The notes: generated by a model from the letters alone, not told the origin. A stretch of 64,000 bases of DNA from Sporosarcina sp. FSL K6-1522 (GCF_038622445.1 NZ_CP152019.1:2268501-2332500), one strand, 5' to 3'; positions 25,845-33,930 are shown, counted from the first letter of the stretch. Translations and numbers: made by a program.

Positions 25845-27101
25845 TTGCAACTAGATTTATTTCGCGAGATTATCGTCGATAACTTCGCGGGTGGTGGTGG
25901 AGCGAGTTGTGGCATGGAACTAGCGACAGGGCAATCAGTAGATGTCGCAATCAATCACGATCCAGCTGCTATTGCTATGCACAAGGCTAATCATCCTGAA
26001 ACGGAACACTATAACGAAAGTGTTTGGGATGTAGACCCCGTGAAAGTGGTTAAAGGGAGAAAGGTCGGCTTGTGTTGGCTATCTCCCGACTGCACTCATT
26101 TTTCAAAAGCAAAAGGTGGACAACCGAAAAAGAAAGAGGTACGAGGGCTTGCATGGATAGCAGTTAGGTGGGCAATAGCAGTCAGACCACGAGTGATCAT
26201 GCTCGAAAACGTTGAAGAGTTCAAGACTTGGGGACCGTTGGATGAAGATGGTTACCCGATTAAGGATAAGTCAGGTAAGACATTCCGTTCGTTTGTTAAA
26301 GCATTGAAAGCGCTGGGGTATGAAGTGGATTTTCGAGAGTTGAGGGCATGTGATTATGGTGCGCCGACTACTAGAAAAAGATTCTTTATGATTGCTCGGT
26401 GTGACGGGCGGCCGATCACGTGGCCAGAAGCAACTCATGCGGAACCTGGTGATATAAATGTTCAATTAGGTCTTAAAAAGCCGTACCGGACAGCAGGGGA
26501 AATCATTGATTGGTTGATTCCTGCGCCGAGTATTTTCACTCGAAAACGACCGTTAGCCAAGAATACAATGATTCGCATCAATCGCGGAATTGAAAAGTTT
26601 ATCACGAGGACTAACAAGCCATATATCGTAAATGATAAGGCGTGTTTCATCCAGCATTACTACACGCATCAGGGGTCTGAGGTAAGAGGTAGTGGATTGG
26701 ACGAACCTTTAGCAACAATTCCAACTGCTAACCGATTTGGCTTGGTGACGGCGTTTCTTACAAAATACTACGGACAGGGAGTCGGACAGTCGTTAAATGA
26801 GCCGTTGCATACGATCCCGACAAAAGACAGGTTCGGATTAGTCACTGTCAGCGGTCAAGACTATCGAATTACTGACATCGGAATGCGTATGCTACAGCCA
26901 CATGAATTGTTTGCGGCGCAAGGCTTTCCGGAGGAATACATCATCGATAGAGACCACGAAGGAAAGCTTTATCCAAAAACTCAACAGGTGGCAAGAGTGG
27001 GAAATTCAGTTCCTCCACCGTTTGCGGAGCATCTGGTACGGGTGAACTTACCGGAGTTGTGTTCGGAAGAGTCCAAGTATCGGAGATTGGTGGCGATTTA
27101 G
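25845..27101 (+). CDS. Orphan DNA cytosine-5 methyltransferase
   Basis: 418 residues from a TTG start after TTGGAGGGGG. Motif I DNFAGGGGASCGME (12-25), catalytic Cys83 in SPDCTHFS (a PCQ-loop variant common in phages), ENV at 121-123, motif VIII-like GAPTTRKRFFMIAR, and motif X VGNSVPPPFAEHL. It transfers a methyl group from SAM to cytosine C5, probably guarding phage DNA against host restriction. No restriction gene is nearby. Its target-recognition region (~210-350) contains two similar segments (EPLATIPTANRFGLVT and EPLHTIPTKDRFGLVT). Confidence 0.93.
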   Translation: MQLDLFREIIVDNFAGGGGASCGMELATGQSVDVAINHDPAAIAMHKANHPETEHYNESVWDVDPVKVVKGRKVGLCWLSPDCTHFSKAKGGQPKKKEVRGLAWIAVRWAIAVRPRVIMLENVEEFKTWGPLDEDGYPIKDKSGKTFRSFVKALKALGYEVDFRELRACDYGAPTTRKRFFMIARCDGRPITWPEATHAEPGDINVQLGLKKPYRTAGEIIDWLIPAPSIFTRKRPLAKNTMIRINRGIEKFITRTNKPYIVNDKACFIQHYYTHQGSEVRGSGLDEPLATIPTANRFGLVTAFLTKYYGQGVGQSLNEPLHTIPTKDRFGLVTVSGQDYRITDIGMRMLQPHELFAAQGFPEEYIIDRDHEGKLYPKTQQVARVGNSVPPPFAEHLVRVNLPELCSEESKYRRLVAI

Positions 27102-27121
27102 TCTATCTTGCAGGATGGCCA

Positions 27122-27211
27122 TTACTTGAGGACATTAAGGTCGATATCAACCCAGCTAAGTAATAATACCGCTAATACTATTAAGGCGGTAATTATGCCA
27201 ATAAATTTCAT
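27122..27211 (-). CDS. Second 29-residue membrane peptide, antisense
   Basis: Minus-strand ATG 9 bases after AAAGGAGTG. Encodes MKFIGIITALIVLAVLLLS plus WVDIDLNVLK: one hydrophobic segment of about 17 residues and an acidic/polar tail. Same length (90 bp with stop) and orientation as the peptide gene on the other side of the methyltransferase. No terminator is evident; a TACAAT -10 (minus, ~27237-27242) is possible. Resembles small membrane toxins or holin-like peptides; role unknown. Confidence 0.5.
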   Translation of the reverse strand: MKFIGIITALIVLAVLLLSWVDIDLNVLK

Positions 27212-27243
27212 CAAAAATATCACTCCTTTAGGGAGATTGTACC

Positions 27244-27318
27244 ATGAAAAGCAACTTTTCTTGTAGAAAAGAACTGAACATAACGACCATTAAGTGTACT
27301 AAGAAAGGGGAGCAGTAA
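27244..27318 (+). CDS. Possible 24-residue peptide
   Basis: ATG after TAGGGAGATTGTACC, encoding MKSNFSCRKELNITTIKC plus six residues, ending 3 bases before the next gene. The first codons overlap an inverted repeat of GAAAAG/CTTTTC. Weak evidence. Confidence 0.3.
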   Translation: MKSNFSCRKELNITTIKCTKKGEQ

Positions 27319-27321
27319 TTG

Positions 27322-27498
27322 ATGGAACGACAATACTTTTATATTTCAGCAACTGGCATTACGGAAGAAGAAATCACGGAAGAGCTAAGTCATTTCATGA
27401 CCGATTTAACCCGGAAATATGGGGAGAAATTCGGCGCAACAGTATTAGGCATGACAGAAGATGCAGCTAAACGCGTCGAGAAAATACTGAACGAATGA
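27322..27498 (+). CDS. Small acidic phage protein, 58 residues
   Basis: ATG after AAAGGGGAGCAG. Begins MERQYFYISATGITEEEI; helical and acidic. Not recognised, but length, ribosome site and spacing support it. Confidence 0.55.
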   Translation: MERQYFYISATGITEEEITEELSHFMTDLTRKYGEKFGATVLGMTEDAAKRVEKILNE

Positions 27499-27570
27499 CG
27501 GAGGTTGCGACCATTATGCGTAGTTCTATCAATCGAACGAACTTCAAGCATTTTTGCCTGTATAAACGAA

Positions 27571-27602
27571 AAATGCGGCTCATGGACCGATGGTGAGCCG
27601 CA
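27571..27602 (-). terminator. Terminator-like hairpin
   Basis: GCGGCTCA (27572-27579 region) pairs with TGAGCCGC; on the minus strand it is followed by ATTTTT. It may stop antisense transcription ahead of the membrane peptide gene. Confidence 0.45.
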
Positions 27603-27621
27603 AATAGAAAGGGAGGTTTTT

Positions 27622-27810
27622 ATGGAATTTAAACATTACAAGGGCGGAACTTACTTTTTGATGAGCATTGCCGATCACACTGAAAATAATGAACGGCTTG
27701 CTATCTACAATGATTCGAAAGGAAATGTATGGGCAAGACCGTTGGAAATGTTTCAAGGGTACGTTGAGCATGAAGGTAAAAGGGTTAAACGTTTTCAGCG
27801 TATTTTTTAA
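27622..27810 (+). CDS. DUF1653 protein
   Basis: 62 residues with the DUF1653 pattern FKHYKGGTYFLMSIADHTEN...LAIYND...VWARPLEMF...KRVKRFQRIF. Small stand-alone domain of unknown function, often phage-borne. The start at 27622 follows GGGAGG; longer frames from 27505 run through a hairpin and have no ribosome site. Confidence 0.8.
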   Translation: MEFKHYKGGTYFLMSIADHTENNERLAIYNDSKGNVWARPLEMFQGYVEHEGKRVKRFQRIF

Positions 27811-27822
27811 AGGGGTGACAAC

Positions 27823-27867
27823 ATGGTGCAGCAACTCGACCAAATTGTGAAGGAGGAAATCAGATGA
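27823..27867 (+). CDS. 14-codon coupling ORF
   Basis: ATG after AGGGGTGAC, encoding MVQQLDQIVKEEIR and ending in ATGA with the next start. Its last codons carry the next gene's AAGGAGG, so it may serve translational coupling. Confidence 0.3.
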   Translation: MVQQLDQIVKEEIR

Positions 27868-28061
27868 TTAAGGCCTTGATAACAGATACAAGCAAAATCT
27901 ATTGTGGTGAAGATGCTTTTGAAGACGGTGAAAAGGTACAAGTCACGGCATCAGTAGACAACGGTGAAGGTGGCTATGTTGAGATTTACAGCAACAAGCT
28001 AAAAAGACCTTATAGAGTTTATTCGGGTGAATATGATGCTTTCGAAGTATTCAAGGACTAA
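27864..28061 (+). CDS. Hypothetical phage protein, 65 residues
   Basis: ATG after AAGGAGGAAATCAG. Beta-rich acidic protein (MIKALITDTSKIYCGEDAF start). No family recognised. Confidence 0.6.
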   Translation: MIKALITDTSKIYCGEDAFEDGEKVQVTASVDNGEGGYVEIYSNKLKRPYRVYSGEYDAFEVFKD

Positions 28062-28102
28062 AGCGCAGTACGGCCATTTGTTTTGCGGAGGGAGTGATAC
28101 TA

Positions 28103-28351
28103 GTGGAGCAACAACTTACTATTTTTGATGTATTACCAACACCAATCAAAGCAGCGTTTGTAGTTGAAGATCCAGTGATAGTTGTAGCTAATTTAAATGA
28201 GCAGGACGTTGAGGACTATTACTACTTGAAGGACCACGAGGGATTGAAGGGGCAAGTTGTGAAATTACTTAGCCATCAGCAGTATGAAGTTCAGTTTCCG
28301 AATCGGGAGCGAACCGGGATATTCGGACATGAAGAATTGAGGAGGATATAA
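28103..28351 (+). CDS. Hypothetical phage protein, 82 residues
   Basis: GTG start 10 bases after GGAGGG. The second half (LKGQVVKLLSHQQYEVQF, GIFGHEELRRI) has an SH3-like beta pattern. No family recognised. Confidence 0.6.
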   Translation: MEQQLTIFDVLPTPIKAAFVVEDPVIVVANLNEQDVEDYYYLKDHEGLKGQVVKLLSHQQYEVQFPNRERTGIFGHEELRRI

Positions 28352-28352
28352 C

Positions 28353-28502
28353 ATGGAGCATTCCGAAGAAATCGATCGTGACCAAATGATTTTCACCTGC
28401 AGTAGCAATATGACAACAAGTTATTCAGAAAGCTACTTGGAGTCATTAAGCGATGCAGAGCTATTGAAAATCTATGATCGAGTGATGAAAAATCAAACGT
28501 AG
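28353..28502 (+). CDS. Small phage protein, 49 residues (BH0509-like ending)
   Basis: ATG after GAGGAGGATATA, 2 bases downstream of the previous gene. The C-terminal SYLESLSDAELLKIYDRV resembles the BH0509 family of short phage/Bacillus proteins. Followed by a terminator. Confidence 0.5.
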   Translation: MEHSEEIDRDQMIFTCSSNMTTSYSESYLESLSDAELLKIYDRVMKNQT

Positions 28503-28510
28503 ATTACCAT

Positions 28511-28541
28511 AAAAAAGACAGGTTTGTTACTGTCTTTTTTG
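28511..28541 (+). terminator. End-of-early-operon terminator
   Basis: AAAAAAGACAG pairs with CTGTCTTTTTT around an 8-base loop. Confidence 0.85.
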
Positions 28542-28575
28542 TGCATTTCAAGATTACTTTGAGGAGGCGTCAAAT

Positions 28576-29016
28576 ATGCAGATAGAATTTAATTTACCAG
28601 CCATTGATCGAGAGGAAACAAAGAAAGCCGTTGAGTCAATACTGGAAAGGTATCGAATGTATTCATTGCAAGTTAGCCTCGACCGCTTACCAACTATCAC
28701 GGCCAAATATACACTGATGCCATTTTCGAATAGCTTACCAAGTTCCTCAACGGAGTCGGCAGCCATCGCTAACGTAGAGTACGAGCAAGAACGCATTAAG
28801 TTCCTAGATTGGGTTGTTCGTGCAGTGAACCGTTTAACTTATGCGGAACGTTCAATCATCATCATGCGCTATCTGTCTGATGGGGAACGGTATGACTATG
28901 ATGTGTATTTGGATCTCAATATGTCAGAAAGAAACTATTATCGAATCAAGTCGCGGATCTTCTATAAGTTAGCTTTCGCATTAAAGATAGAAGTTTATGA
29001 GGAGGTGGCGAATTGA
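28576..29016 (+). CDS. ArpU-family phage late transcription regulator
   Basis: 146 residues. Sigma-factor-region-4-like C-terminus: LTYAERSIIIMRYL, then LNMSERNYYRIKSRIFYKLA, the helix-turn-helix typical of ArpU. ArpU-type proteins activate late (packaging, structure, lysis) genes in Gram-positive phages. It lies directly before the late region; its stop overlaps the recombinase start. Confidence 0.88.
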   Translation: MQIEFNLPAIDREETKKAVESILERYRMYSLQVSLDRLPTITAKYTLMPFSNSLPSSSTESAAIANVEYEQERIKFLDWVVRAVNRLTYAERSIIIMRYLSDGERYDYDVYLDLNMSERNYYRIKSRIFYKLAFALKIEVYEEVAN

Positions 29017-29555
29017 ACTATGTACACCCAGTCCGTGATCCAGACCAGATTGCCGAGATGAAAAAGTATTTAATGAAAAAATCTGAACGTGATTATATGC
29101 TGTTTGTTACTGGCATCAATAGCGGTCTTCGTATTTCGGACCTGTTGCCATTAAGGGTTCGCGATGCCAAGAAGACGTATTTTGATCTACGCGAGAAGAA
29201 AACGCAGAAGCAGAAGCGCATTCAGATGACGCCGGGGCTAAGAAGGGAGCTCAAGAAATACATCGAAGGCAAGGATGATGACGAGTATCTATTTAAAAGT
29301 CGAGAAGGCCTAAACAAGCCGATTAGCCGTAGTATGGCATACAAAATATTAAGGGAAGCAGCTGACTATGTAGGCCTAGATGGAGTAGGCACACATACGC
29401 TAAGAAAGACATTCGGTTATCATTTATACAAGAAGTACAAGGATGTGGCCTTGTTGATGGAGATATTTAACCACAGCGATGAGAACATTACTTTGCGCTA
29501 CATAGGAATCAATCAGGACTCAATGGATAAAGCGTTGAATGACTTTAAGATATGA
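29013..29555 (+). CDS. Small tyrosine recombinase (catalytic domain only)
   Basis: 180 residues, TTG start overlapping the ArpU stop. All catalytic residues are visible: Arg in SGLRISDLL, Lys in the KKTQKQKR beta turn, HTLRKT, HSD (second His) and Tyr in RYIGI. The arm and core-binding domains are reduced to about 20 residues. This XerC/D-like protein next to arpU is frequent in Firmicutes phages; it is distinct from the true integrase and its substrate is unknown. Confidence 0.88.
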   Translation: MNYVHPVRDPDQIAEMKKYLMKKSERDYMLFVTGINSGLRISDLLPLRVRDAKKTYFDLREKKTQKQKRIQMTPGLRRELKKYIEGKDDDEYLFKSREGLNKPISRSMAYKILREAADYVGLDGVGTHTLRKTFGYHLYKKYKDVALLMEIFNHSDENITLRYIGINQDSMDKALNDFKI

Positions 29556-29590
29556 TCCATCTAACTTAATTGTTGGGTGGGTCTTTTTTA
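29554..29590 (+). terminator. Terminator after arpU-recombinase unit
   Basis: GATCCATCTAAC pairs with GTTGGGTGGGTC (G-U pairs on plus RNA), followed by T6. Confidence 0.75.
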
Positions 29591-29810
29591 TTTGTCCACT
29601 TATTCTATTGCTGTACAAGTGTCTTAGTATCTATCAGATAGCTACAAAAAACATTTGTGTAACTCAAAATAGCGAATGCGAGTTAGGACAGTGGTATCAA
29701 GGGATTCAGCGTTTCGTTGAGTTACCCAGTTTATAACTTATGGATATGTGGGGGATAAGTACGTTAGTAACTAACAAAACCGTTGATATCATTGGGTAAA
29801 GAAATAAAAG

Positions 29811-29865
29811 TGGCAGACTTCTGGCAGGATTGTGGCAGTAGATTGTGAGATTGGAGTGGTATTCT
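29811..29865 (+). promoter_or_regulatory. Candidate late promoter with phased activator repeats
   Basis: TGGCAG occurs at 29811, 29822 and 29833, exactly 11 bp apart. An extended -10, TGG-TATTCT (29857-29865), lies 19 bp after the last repeat, with no good -35. The layout suits an activator-dependent late promoter, ArpU being the nearest candidate. The surrounding 29591-29907 stretch has no convincing gene. Confidence 0.5.
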
Positions 29866-29907
29866 AGTAGTGTGGCAAATAAGCCATAGAACATTCCCTT
29901 CCCTTTT

Positions 29908-29980
29908 CCACTCACATACACGGGCGCATAGCAAAAGCTATGTAGTACTGCACTTGCGTGTATGTGAGTGGTTTTCTTTT
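29908..29980 (+). ncRNA. Long nested hairpin with U tract in the late leader
   Basis: A perfect 15-bp stem CCACTCACATACACG (29908-29922) with CGTGTATGTGAGTGG (29957-29971), enclosing GCATAGC-AAAA-GCTATGT (29926-29943), then TTTTCTTTT. It may be a terminator, an antiterminator leader or the end of a small RNA. Confidence 0.5.
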
Positions 29981-30025
29981 ACCCATAGTTTGGTATGATT
30001 GATTAAATGGAAAAGAGGGATTGAC

Positions 30026-30145
30026 TTGAATAATCTATTTCTAAGAAAAGGCGATGGGTCACCTAAAGCTAAGATGCTAGGGCGACTTGGTTGCGGGCTT
30101 ATGCTATTCATTCTACTCATGGTTATCATTATTATATTTTCGTAA
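30026..30145 (+). CDS. 39-residue single-span membrane peptide
   Basis: TTG start after AGAGGGATTGAC. Encodes a basic N-terminal half and a strongly hydrophobic C-terminal segment (LMLFILLMVIIIIFS). Followed directly by its own terminator. Unknown role. Confidence 0.5.
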   Translation: MNNLFLRKGDGSPKAKMLGRLGCGLMLFILLMVIIIIFS

Positions 30146-30170
30146 GACATCCTTCATGGGTGTCTTTTTC
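30144..30170 (+). terminator. Terminator after membrane peptide
   Basis: AAGACATCC pairs with GGGTGTCTT, one G-U pair, then TTTT. Confidence 0.7.
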
Positions 30171-30193
30171 TATTACATAAAAGGGGTGATGCA

Positions 30194-30502
30194 TTGTTAG
30201 ACCATACCAAAGCGGCTAAGAAGTTTTACAACTCCAAGGCGTGGCTACTATGCAGGCAGTCATATATCAGTAAGGTGTTCGGGCTGTGCGAGAAATGTGG
30301 AGGACCAGGTTACATACTCGACCACATCATCGAGTTGAACAGCACAAACTTAAATGATCCAGATATCACACTCAATCATGACAACCTACAGTACCTATGT
30401 ACGCCGTGTCACAACGTCAAGACGTTTAGTAAGTCACAACCATTGCGAGAAGGATTTAGTTTCAATAGTGATGGAGAATTAATAAAAAATAATATTTTTT
30501 AA
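30194..30502 (+). CDS. HNH endonuclease
   Basis: 102 residues from a TTG start after AAGGGGTG. HNH fold with zinc knuckles CEKCGG and CTPCHN, catalytic DHI in ILDHIIEL and N in LNHDNLQYLC. HNH nucleases beside terminase genes assist cos cleavage and packaging in HK97-type phages. Confidence 0.9.
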   Translation: MLDHTKAAKKFYNSKAWLLCRQSYISKVFGLCEKCGGPGYILDHIIELNSTNLNDPDITLNHDNLQYLCTPCHNVKTFSKSQPLREGFSFNSDGELIKNNIF

Positions 30503-30662
30503 AAAAATAAAAAAATTTTTAAAAAAATAAAAAAAGTTCAAACCCCCCCTTTTTTTTAAAAAAGTTGAAAAAAGCCCAGACCGATTGGGGAGTTATTTTT
30601 AACGCACAGGACCTTTCCGCGTGACCCCCTACCCCAATAAATGCAGAATTGAGGTGTTATTT
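30503..30662. other. A/T-rich gap, candidate cos site
   Basis: Between HNH and small terminase. Poly-A/T runs (30484-30560), then C7/T9 homopolymers, then a G/C-rich patch with inverted ATTGGGG (30583) and CCCCAAT (30634). Position between HNH and terS is where cos lies in related phages. The cohesive sequence itself cannot be set by eye. Confidence 0.4.
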
Positions 30663-31037
30663 ATGGCGACTAAAAAAGAATTGACAAAAGATGCACGAGT
30701 TAAGAAAGAAACCAATCGACTTAAACGGATCTACAAGGAACTGCCAAAAGATACCCTCATGGTCGTTGAGGGGTTAATTGTGGAAGCGGCCGACTTGCGC
30801 GTTCGATTGGAAGATGTTCGGCTGGATTTGGATTTGAATGGTTACGATGAAATGTTTTCGCAATCCCCAGATCAAGAACCATATGAACGAGAACGTCCAC
30901 AAGCTAGACGATATATCGCTATGAATAAAAGCTACCAGTCGATAATGAAGCAGTTGGGCGATTATCTTCCCAAGCCTGAGCCGAAGAAAAAAGGCGAAGG
31001 GGATGACGGCTTTGAGGCCTTCGTGAATAAAAGATGA
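30663..31037 (+). CDS. terS: Terminase small subunit, P27 family
   Basis: 124 residues. Helical protein with the P27 pattern: RLKRIYKELPKDTLMVVEGL, acidic middle and ERPQARRYIAMNKSYQSIMK near the end. It recognises phage DNA and recruits the large terminase. The start at 30663 follows TTGAGGTG; the stop overlaps terL by four bases. Confidence 0.88.
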   Translation: MATKKELTKDARVKKETNRLKRIYKELPKDTLMVVEGLIVEAADLRVRLEDVRLDLDLNGYDEMFSQSPDQEPYERERPQARRYIAMNKSYQSIMKQLGDYLPKPEPKKKGEGDDGFEAFVNKR

Positions 31038-32716
31038 ATTACTTAGCTTACAATCCAATCCTGGAATATCGGAACAAAATTGACTCAGGTGAAGAAGTTG
31101 TTAGCGATAAAATTAGACGCGTTTACAAACATATTGTTAATGACATCATTTTAAATACTGAATCCGAATGGGAATATGATGAATCTAAAGCGAGTCACGC
31201 TATTGAATTTACTGAAATGTATTGCAAACACTCAAAGGGGAATATGGGTGGAAAGCCTTTCATTTTAGAACTGTGGCAGAAGGCTTTAATGGGTGCCATG
31301 TTCGGCATAGTCCACAAGATAGATAGCACTCGGAAATACCAAGAAGTAATTTTAATTGTCGCCCGAAAAAACGGGAAATCCACTTTAGCGGCTGCCGTCG
31401 CATTATATTTAATGATTGCCGACGGTGAACTTGGTCCTGAGATTTACGCAGTGGCAACAAAGCGAGATCAAGCTAAAATAATTTGGCTTGAAGCAAAACG
31501 AATGGTGAACAAATCACCAGTATTGCGAAAGCGAATCAAGCCATTAGTTTCTGAAATGGTATCAGAATTTAATGACGGTGCATTCAAACCACTTGGCAGG
31601 GACTCAGAATCCATAGATGGACTCAACGTACACGGAGCGACGTTTGATGAAGTTCATGCTTGGAAAGACATGAATCTTTATGACGTCGTTGTGGATGGCA
31701 CTTCATCGAGGGACAATCCTTTAATATTTGTCACGACAACAGCAGGTACGGTTCGCGAATCAGTTTATGACCGACTGTATGACGAGTGTGAACTTGTAAT
31801 AAACGGATACGACGACCCGGAAGGATATGTTAACGAAAGGCTGCTTCCCATTGTTTACGAACTGGACGAAAGAAAAGAATGGATTGACGAAGCGGCTTGG
31901 AAAAAAGCTAATCCAGGTCTAGGGACGATTAAGAAAATTGATTCACTTGAACAAAAGGTAAATAAAGCAAAATCGAACTCAATGCTCGTTAAAAATCTAG
32001 TTTGCAAAGATTTTAACATACGGGAAACAGGTGGAGAATCTTGGCTGACATTTGAGCAATTGAACAACCAAGAGAAATTTGATATAGCTAAACTTAAACC
32101 GCGATACGGGATAGGTGGTGTGGACTTATCTTCCACAACCGACTTAACCTGTGCAACGGTTATTTTTATGGTTCCGAATGACGAAAGAATATATGTTGAG
32201 CAAATGTACTGGTTACCAGAAGAACTATTGGAAAAAAGGACAAATGAAGATCGCATTCCTTATGACAAATGGAAAGAACAAGGACATTTAAGAACGAGCG
32301 AAGGAAACAAAGTACATTATCGTGACGTGACTGCATGGTTTTTAGAAGTGCAACAAGAAAAGGATATCTATATTCCTTGGATTGGTTACGATAGCTGGTC
32401 TGCCACTTACTTTGTGGAAGAAATGCAGAATCATTTCGGAAAAGAAAGTATGGAAGCTGTAATCCAGGGCAAAAAAACCCTTTCATCTCCTATGATGTCA
32501 CTGGGGGCAGATTTGGAAAGTGATAGAGTCGTTTATAACAACAACCCGATATTGAAATGGTGCTTGTCTAATGTATCGATAGAGATTGATAAAAACGGTA
32601 ACATCCAGCCGATAAAAGGGACTAATCAAAAGAAACGTATTGATGGATTTGCAAGTTTGCTTGATGCTTATGTTGTGTTGGAAAGACATTATGAAGATTA
32701 TCTAAACATGATATAG
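31034..32716 (+). CDS. terL: Terminase large subunit
   Basis: 560 residues. N-terminal packaging ATPase with Walker A variant ARKNGKST and Walker B/DE in GATFDEVHAW; C-terminal RNase-H-like nuclease with acidic residues (GGVDLSSTTDLT, GYDSWS). It cuts concatemers and drives DNA into proheads. Translationally coupled to terS. Confidence 0.95.
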   Translation: MNYLAYNPILEYRNKIDSGEEVVSDKIRRVYKHIVNDIILNTESEWEYDESKASHAIEFTEMYCKHSKGNMGGKPFILELWQKALMGAMFGIVHKIDSTRKYQEVILIVARKNGKSTLAAAVALYLMIADGELGPEIYAVATKRDQAKIIWLEAKRMVNKSPVLRKRIKPLVSEMVSEFNDGAFKPLGRDSESIDGLNVHGATFDEVHAWKDMNLYDVVVDGTSSRDNPLIFVTTTAGTVRESVYDRLYDECELVINGYDDPEGYVNERLLPIVYELDERKEWIDEAAWKKANPGLGTIKKIDSLEQKVNKAKSNSMLVKNLVCKDFNIRETGGESWLTFEQLNNQEKFDIAKLKPRYGIGGVDLSSTTDLTCATVIFMVPNDERIYVEQMYWLPEELLEKRTNEDRIPYDKWKEQGHLRTSEGNKVHYRDVTAWFLEVQQEKDIYIPWIGYDSWSATYFVEEMQNHFGKESMEAVIQGKKTLSSPMMSLGADLESDRVVYNNNPILKWCLSNVSIEIDKNGNIQPIKGTNQKKRIDGFASLLDAYVVLERHYEDYLNMI

Positions 32717-32730
32717 GAGGTGAAATCAAT

Positions 32731-33924
32731 TTGGGTTTTTTCGATAGATTCAAAAAAGAAAATAAAGCCGTTACTGTTACCCGTTACGAAATGATGACGG
32801 ATAGCGGAAACGGTTTTTACGCATGGAACGGTAAAATCTATCAGTCTGACGTTGTGAGGTCTGCTATACGCCCAAAAGCTAAGGCAGTTGGTAAAGCGAT
32901 AGGCAAACACATCCGTAGGAATGAAGAAGGATTAAAGGTCAACCCAGACGCTTACATGAGGTTTCTGCTAGAAGAACCTAATCCGTATATGACAGGACAA
33001 CAGATGCAGGAGAAGTTAATCACTCATTTAGAGTTGAATAACAACGCATTCGCTTATATCAACCGTGATGAAAACGGATATCCTACTGAAATTTATCCAA
33101 TCACCGCAACGTCAACAGATGCGATAAAGGACAGTAGAGGTCAATTGTACTTAAAGTTCACATTGGTAAATGGTAAAGCTGTCACATTCCGATACACTGA
33201 CATTATCCATTTACGAAAAGATTTCAATTCAAACGAGCTATTCGGTGATAGTCCAGCGGAATCGCTAGCACCGCTGATGGAAATAATAAATACAACGGAT
33301 CAAGGGATTGTTAAAGCAATTAAGAATTCCAACATTGTAAAGTGGCTACTTAAATTTAATCAGACGCTTCGACCAGAAGATTTGAAAAAAGCGACTAAGC
33401 AATTTGTGAACGACTATTTAAACATCGAATCTGATTCAGTAGGTGCTGCTGCTACTGATGCCAAGATGGATGCTATACAGGTTGACCCAAAAGACTATGT
33501 GCCGAATGAAAAGCAAATGAACGTAACGGTGCAGCGGGTATACGCATTTTTCGCCACGAATGAAAAAATTGTTAGCAGTAGCTACTCAGAAAACGATTGG
33601 GTGAGTTATTACGAAAACGCTATCGAAAGTGACATCGTTCAATTGTCTGATGAATTTACACGGAAGTTATTCACGCGCAGAGAACGTGGTTTTGGTAACA
33701 GAATCATGTTTGAAAGTTCAAACCTTGCATTCGCTACGCTGAAAACAAAAATGGACTTCGTGAATAACGGTATTGATCGTGGTTATGTAAATGCGAATGA
33801 AGGCCGTGACGTATTCGGGCTTGCGCCTATTGAAGGCGGAGACATTTATGTAAGGCGTTTGGATATGGGAGCGATATCAGAGTCTGGCGATAAGGAAGAA
33901 AAAAAAGAGGATGAGAGGGGGTGA
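32731..33924 (+). CDS. Portal protein (HK97 family)
   Basis: 397 residues, TTG start after GGAGGTG. Typical HK97-type portal stretches: SDVVRSAIRPKAKAVGK, LEEPNPYMTGQQM, NNAFAYINRDENGYP. Twelve copies form the DNA channel at one capsid vertex. Acidic/basic C-terminal tail. Confidence 0.92.
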   Translation: MGFFDRFKKENKAVTVTRYEMMTDSGNGFYAWNGKIYQSDVVRSAIRPKAKAVGKAIGKHIRRNEEGLKVNPDAYMRFLLEEPNPYMTGQQMQEKLITHLELNNNAFAYINRDENGYPTEIYPITATSTDAIKDSRGQLYLKFTLVNGKAVTFRYTDIIHLRKDFNSNELFGDSPAESLAPLMEIINTTDQGIVKAIKNSNIVKWLLKFNQTLRPEDLKKATKQFVNDYLNIESDSVGAAATDAKMDAIQVDPKDYVPNEKQMNVTVQRVYAFFATNEKIVSSSYSENDWVSYYENAIESDIVQLSDEFTRKLFTRRERGFGNRIMFESSNLAFATLKTKMDFVNNGIDRGYVNANEGRDVFGLAPIEGGDIYVRRLDMGAISESGDKEEKKEDERG

Positions 33925-33930
33925 GAATGA

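Noticed and set aside
29539..29736. A 65-codon frame after the small recombinase
   Set aside because: Begins inside the recombinase gene, runs through a terminator hairpin and has no ribosome site.
30503..30560. Poly-A/T and poly-C/T runs as sequencing errors
   Set aside because: Homopolymers at HNH-terS junctions occur in related phages and no reading frame is broken, although exact run lengths could be inaccurate.
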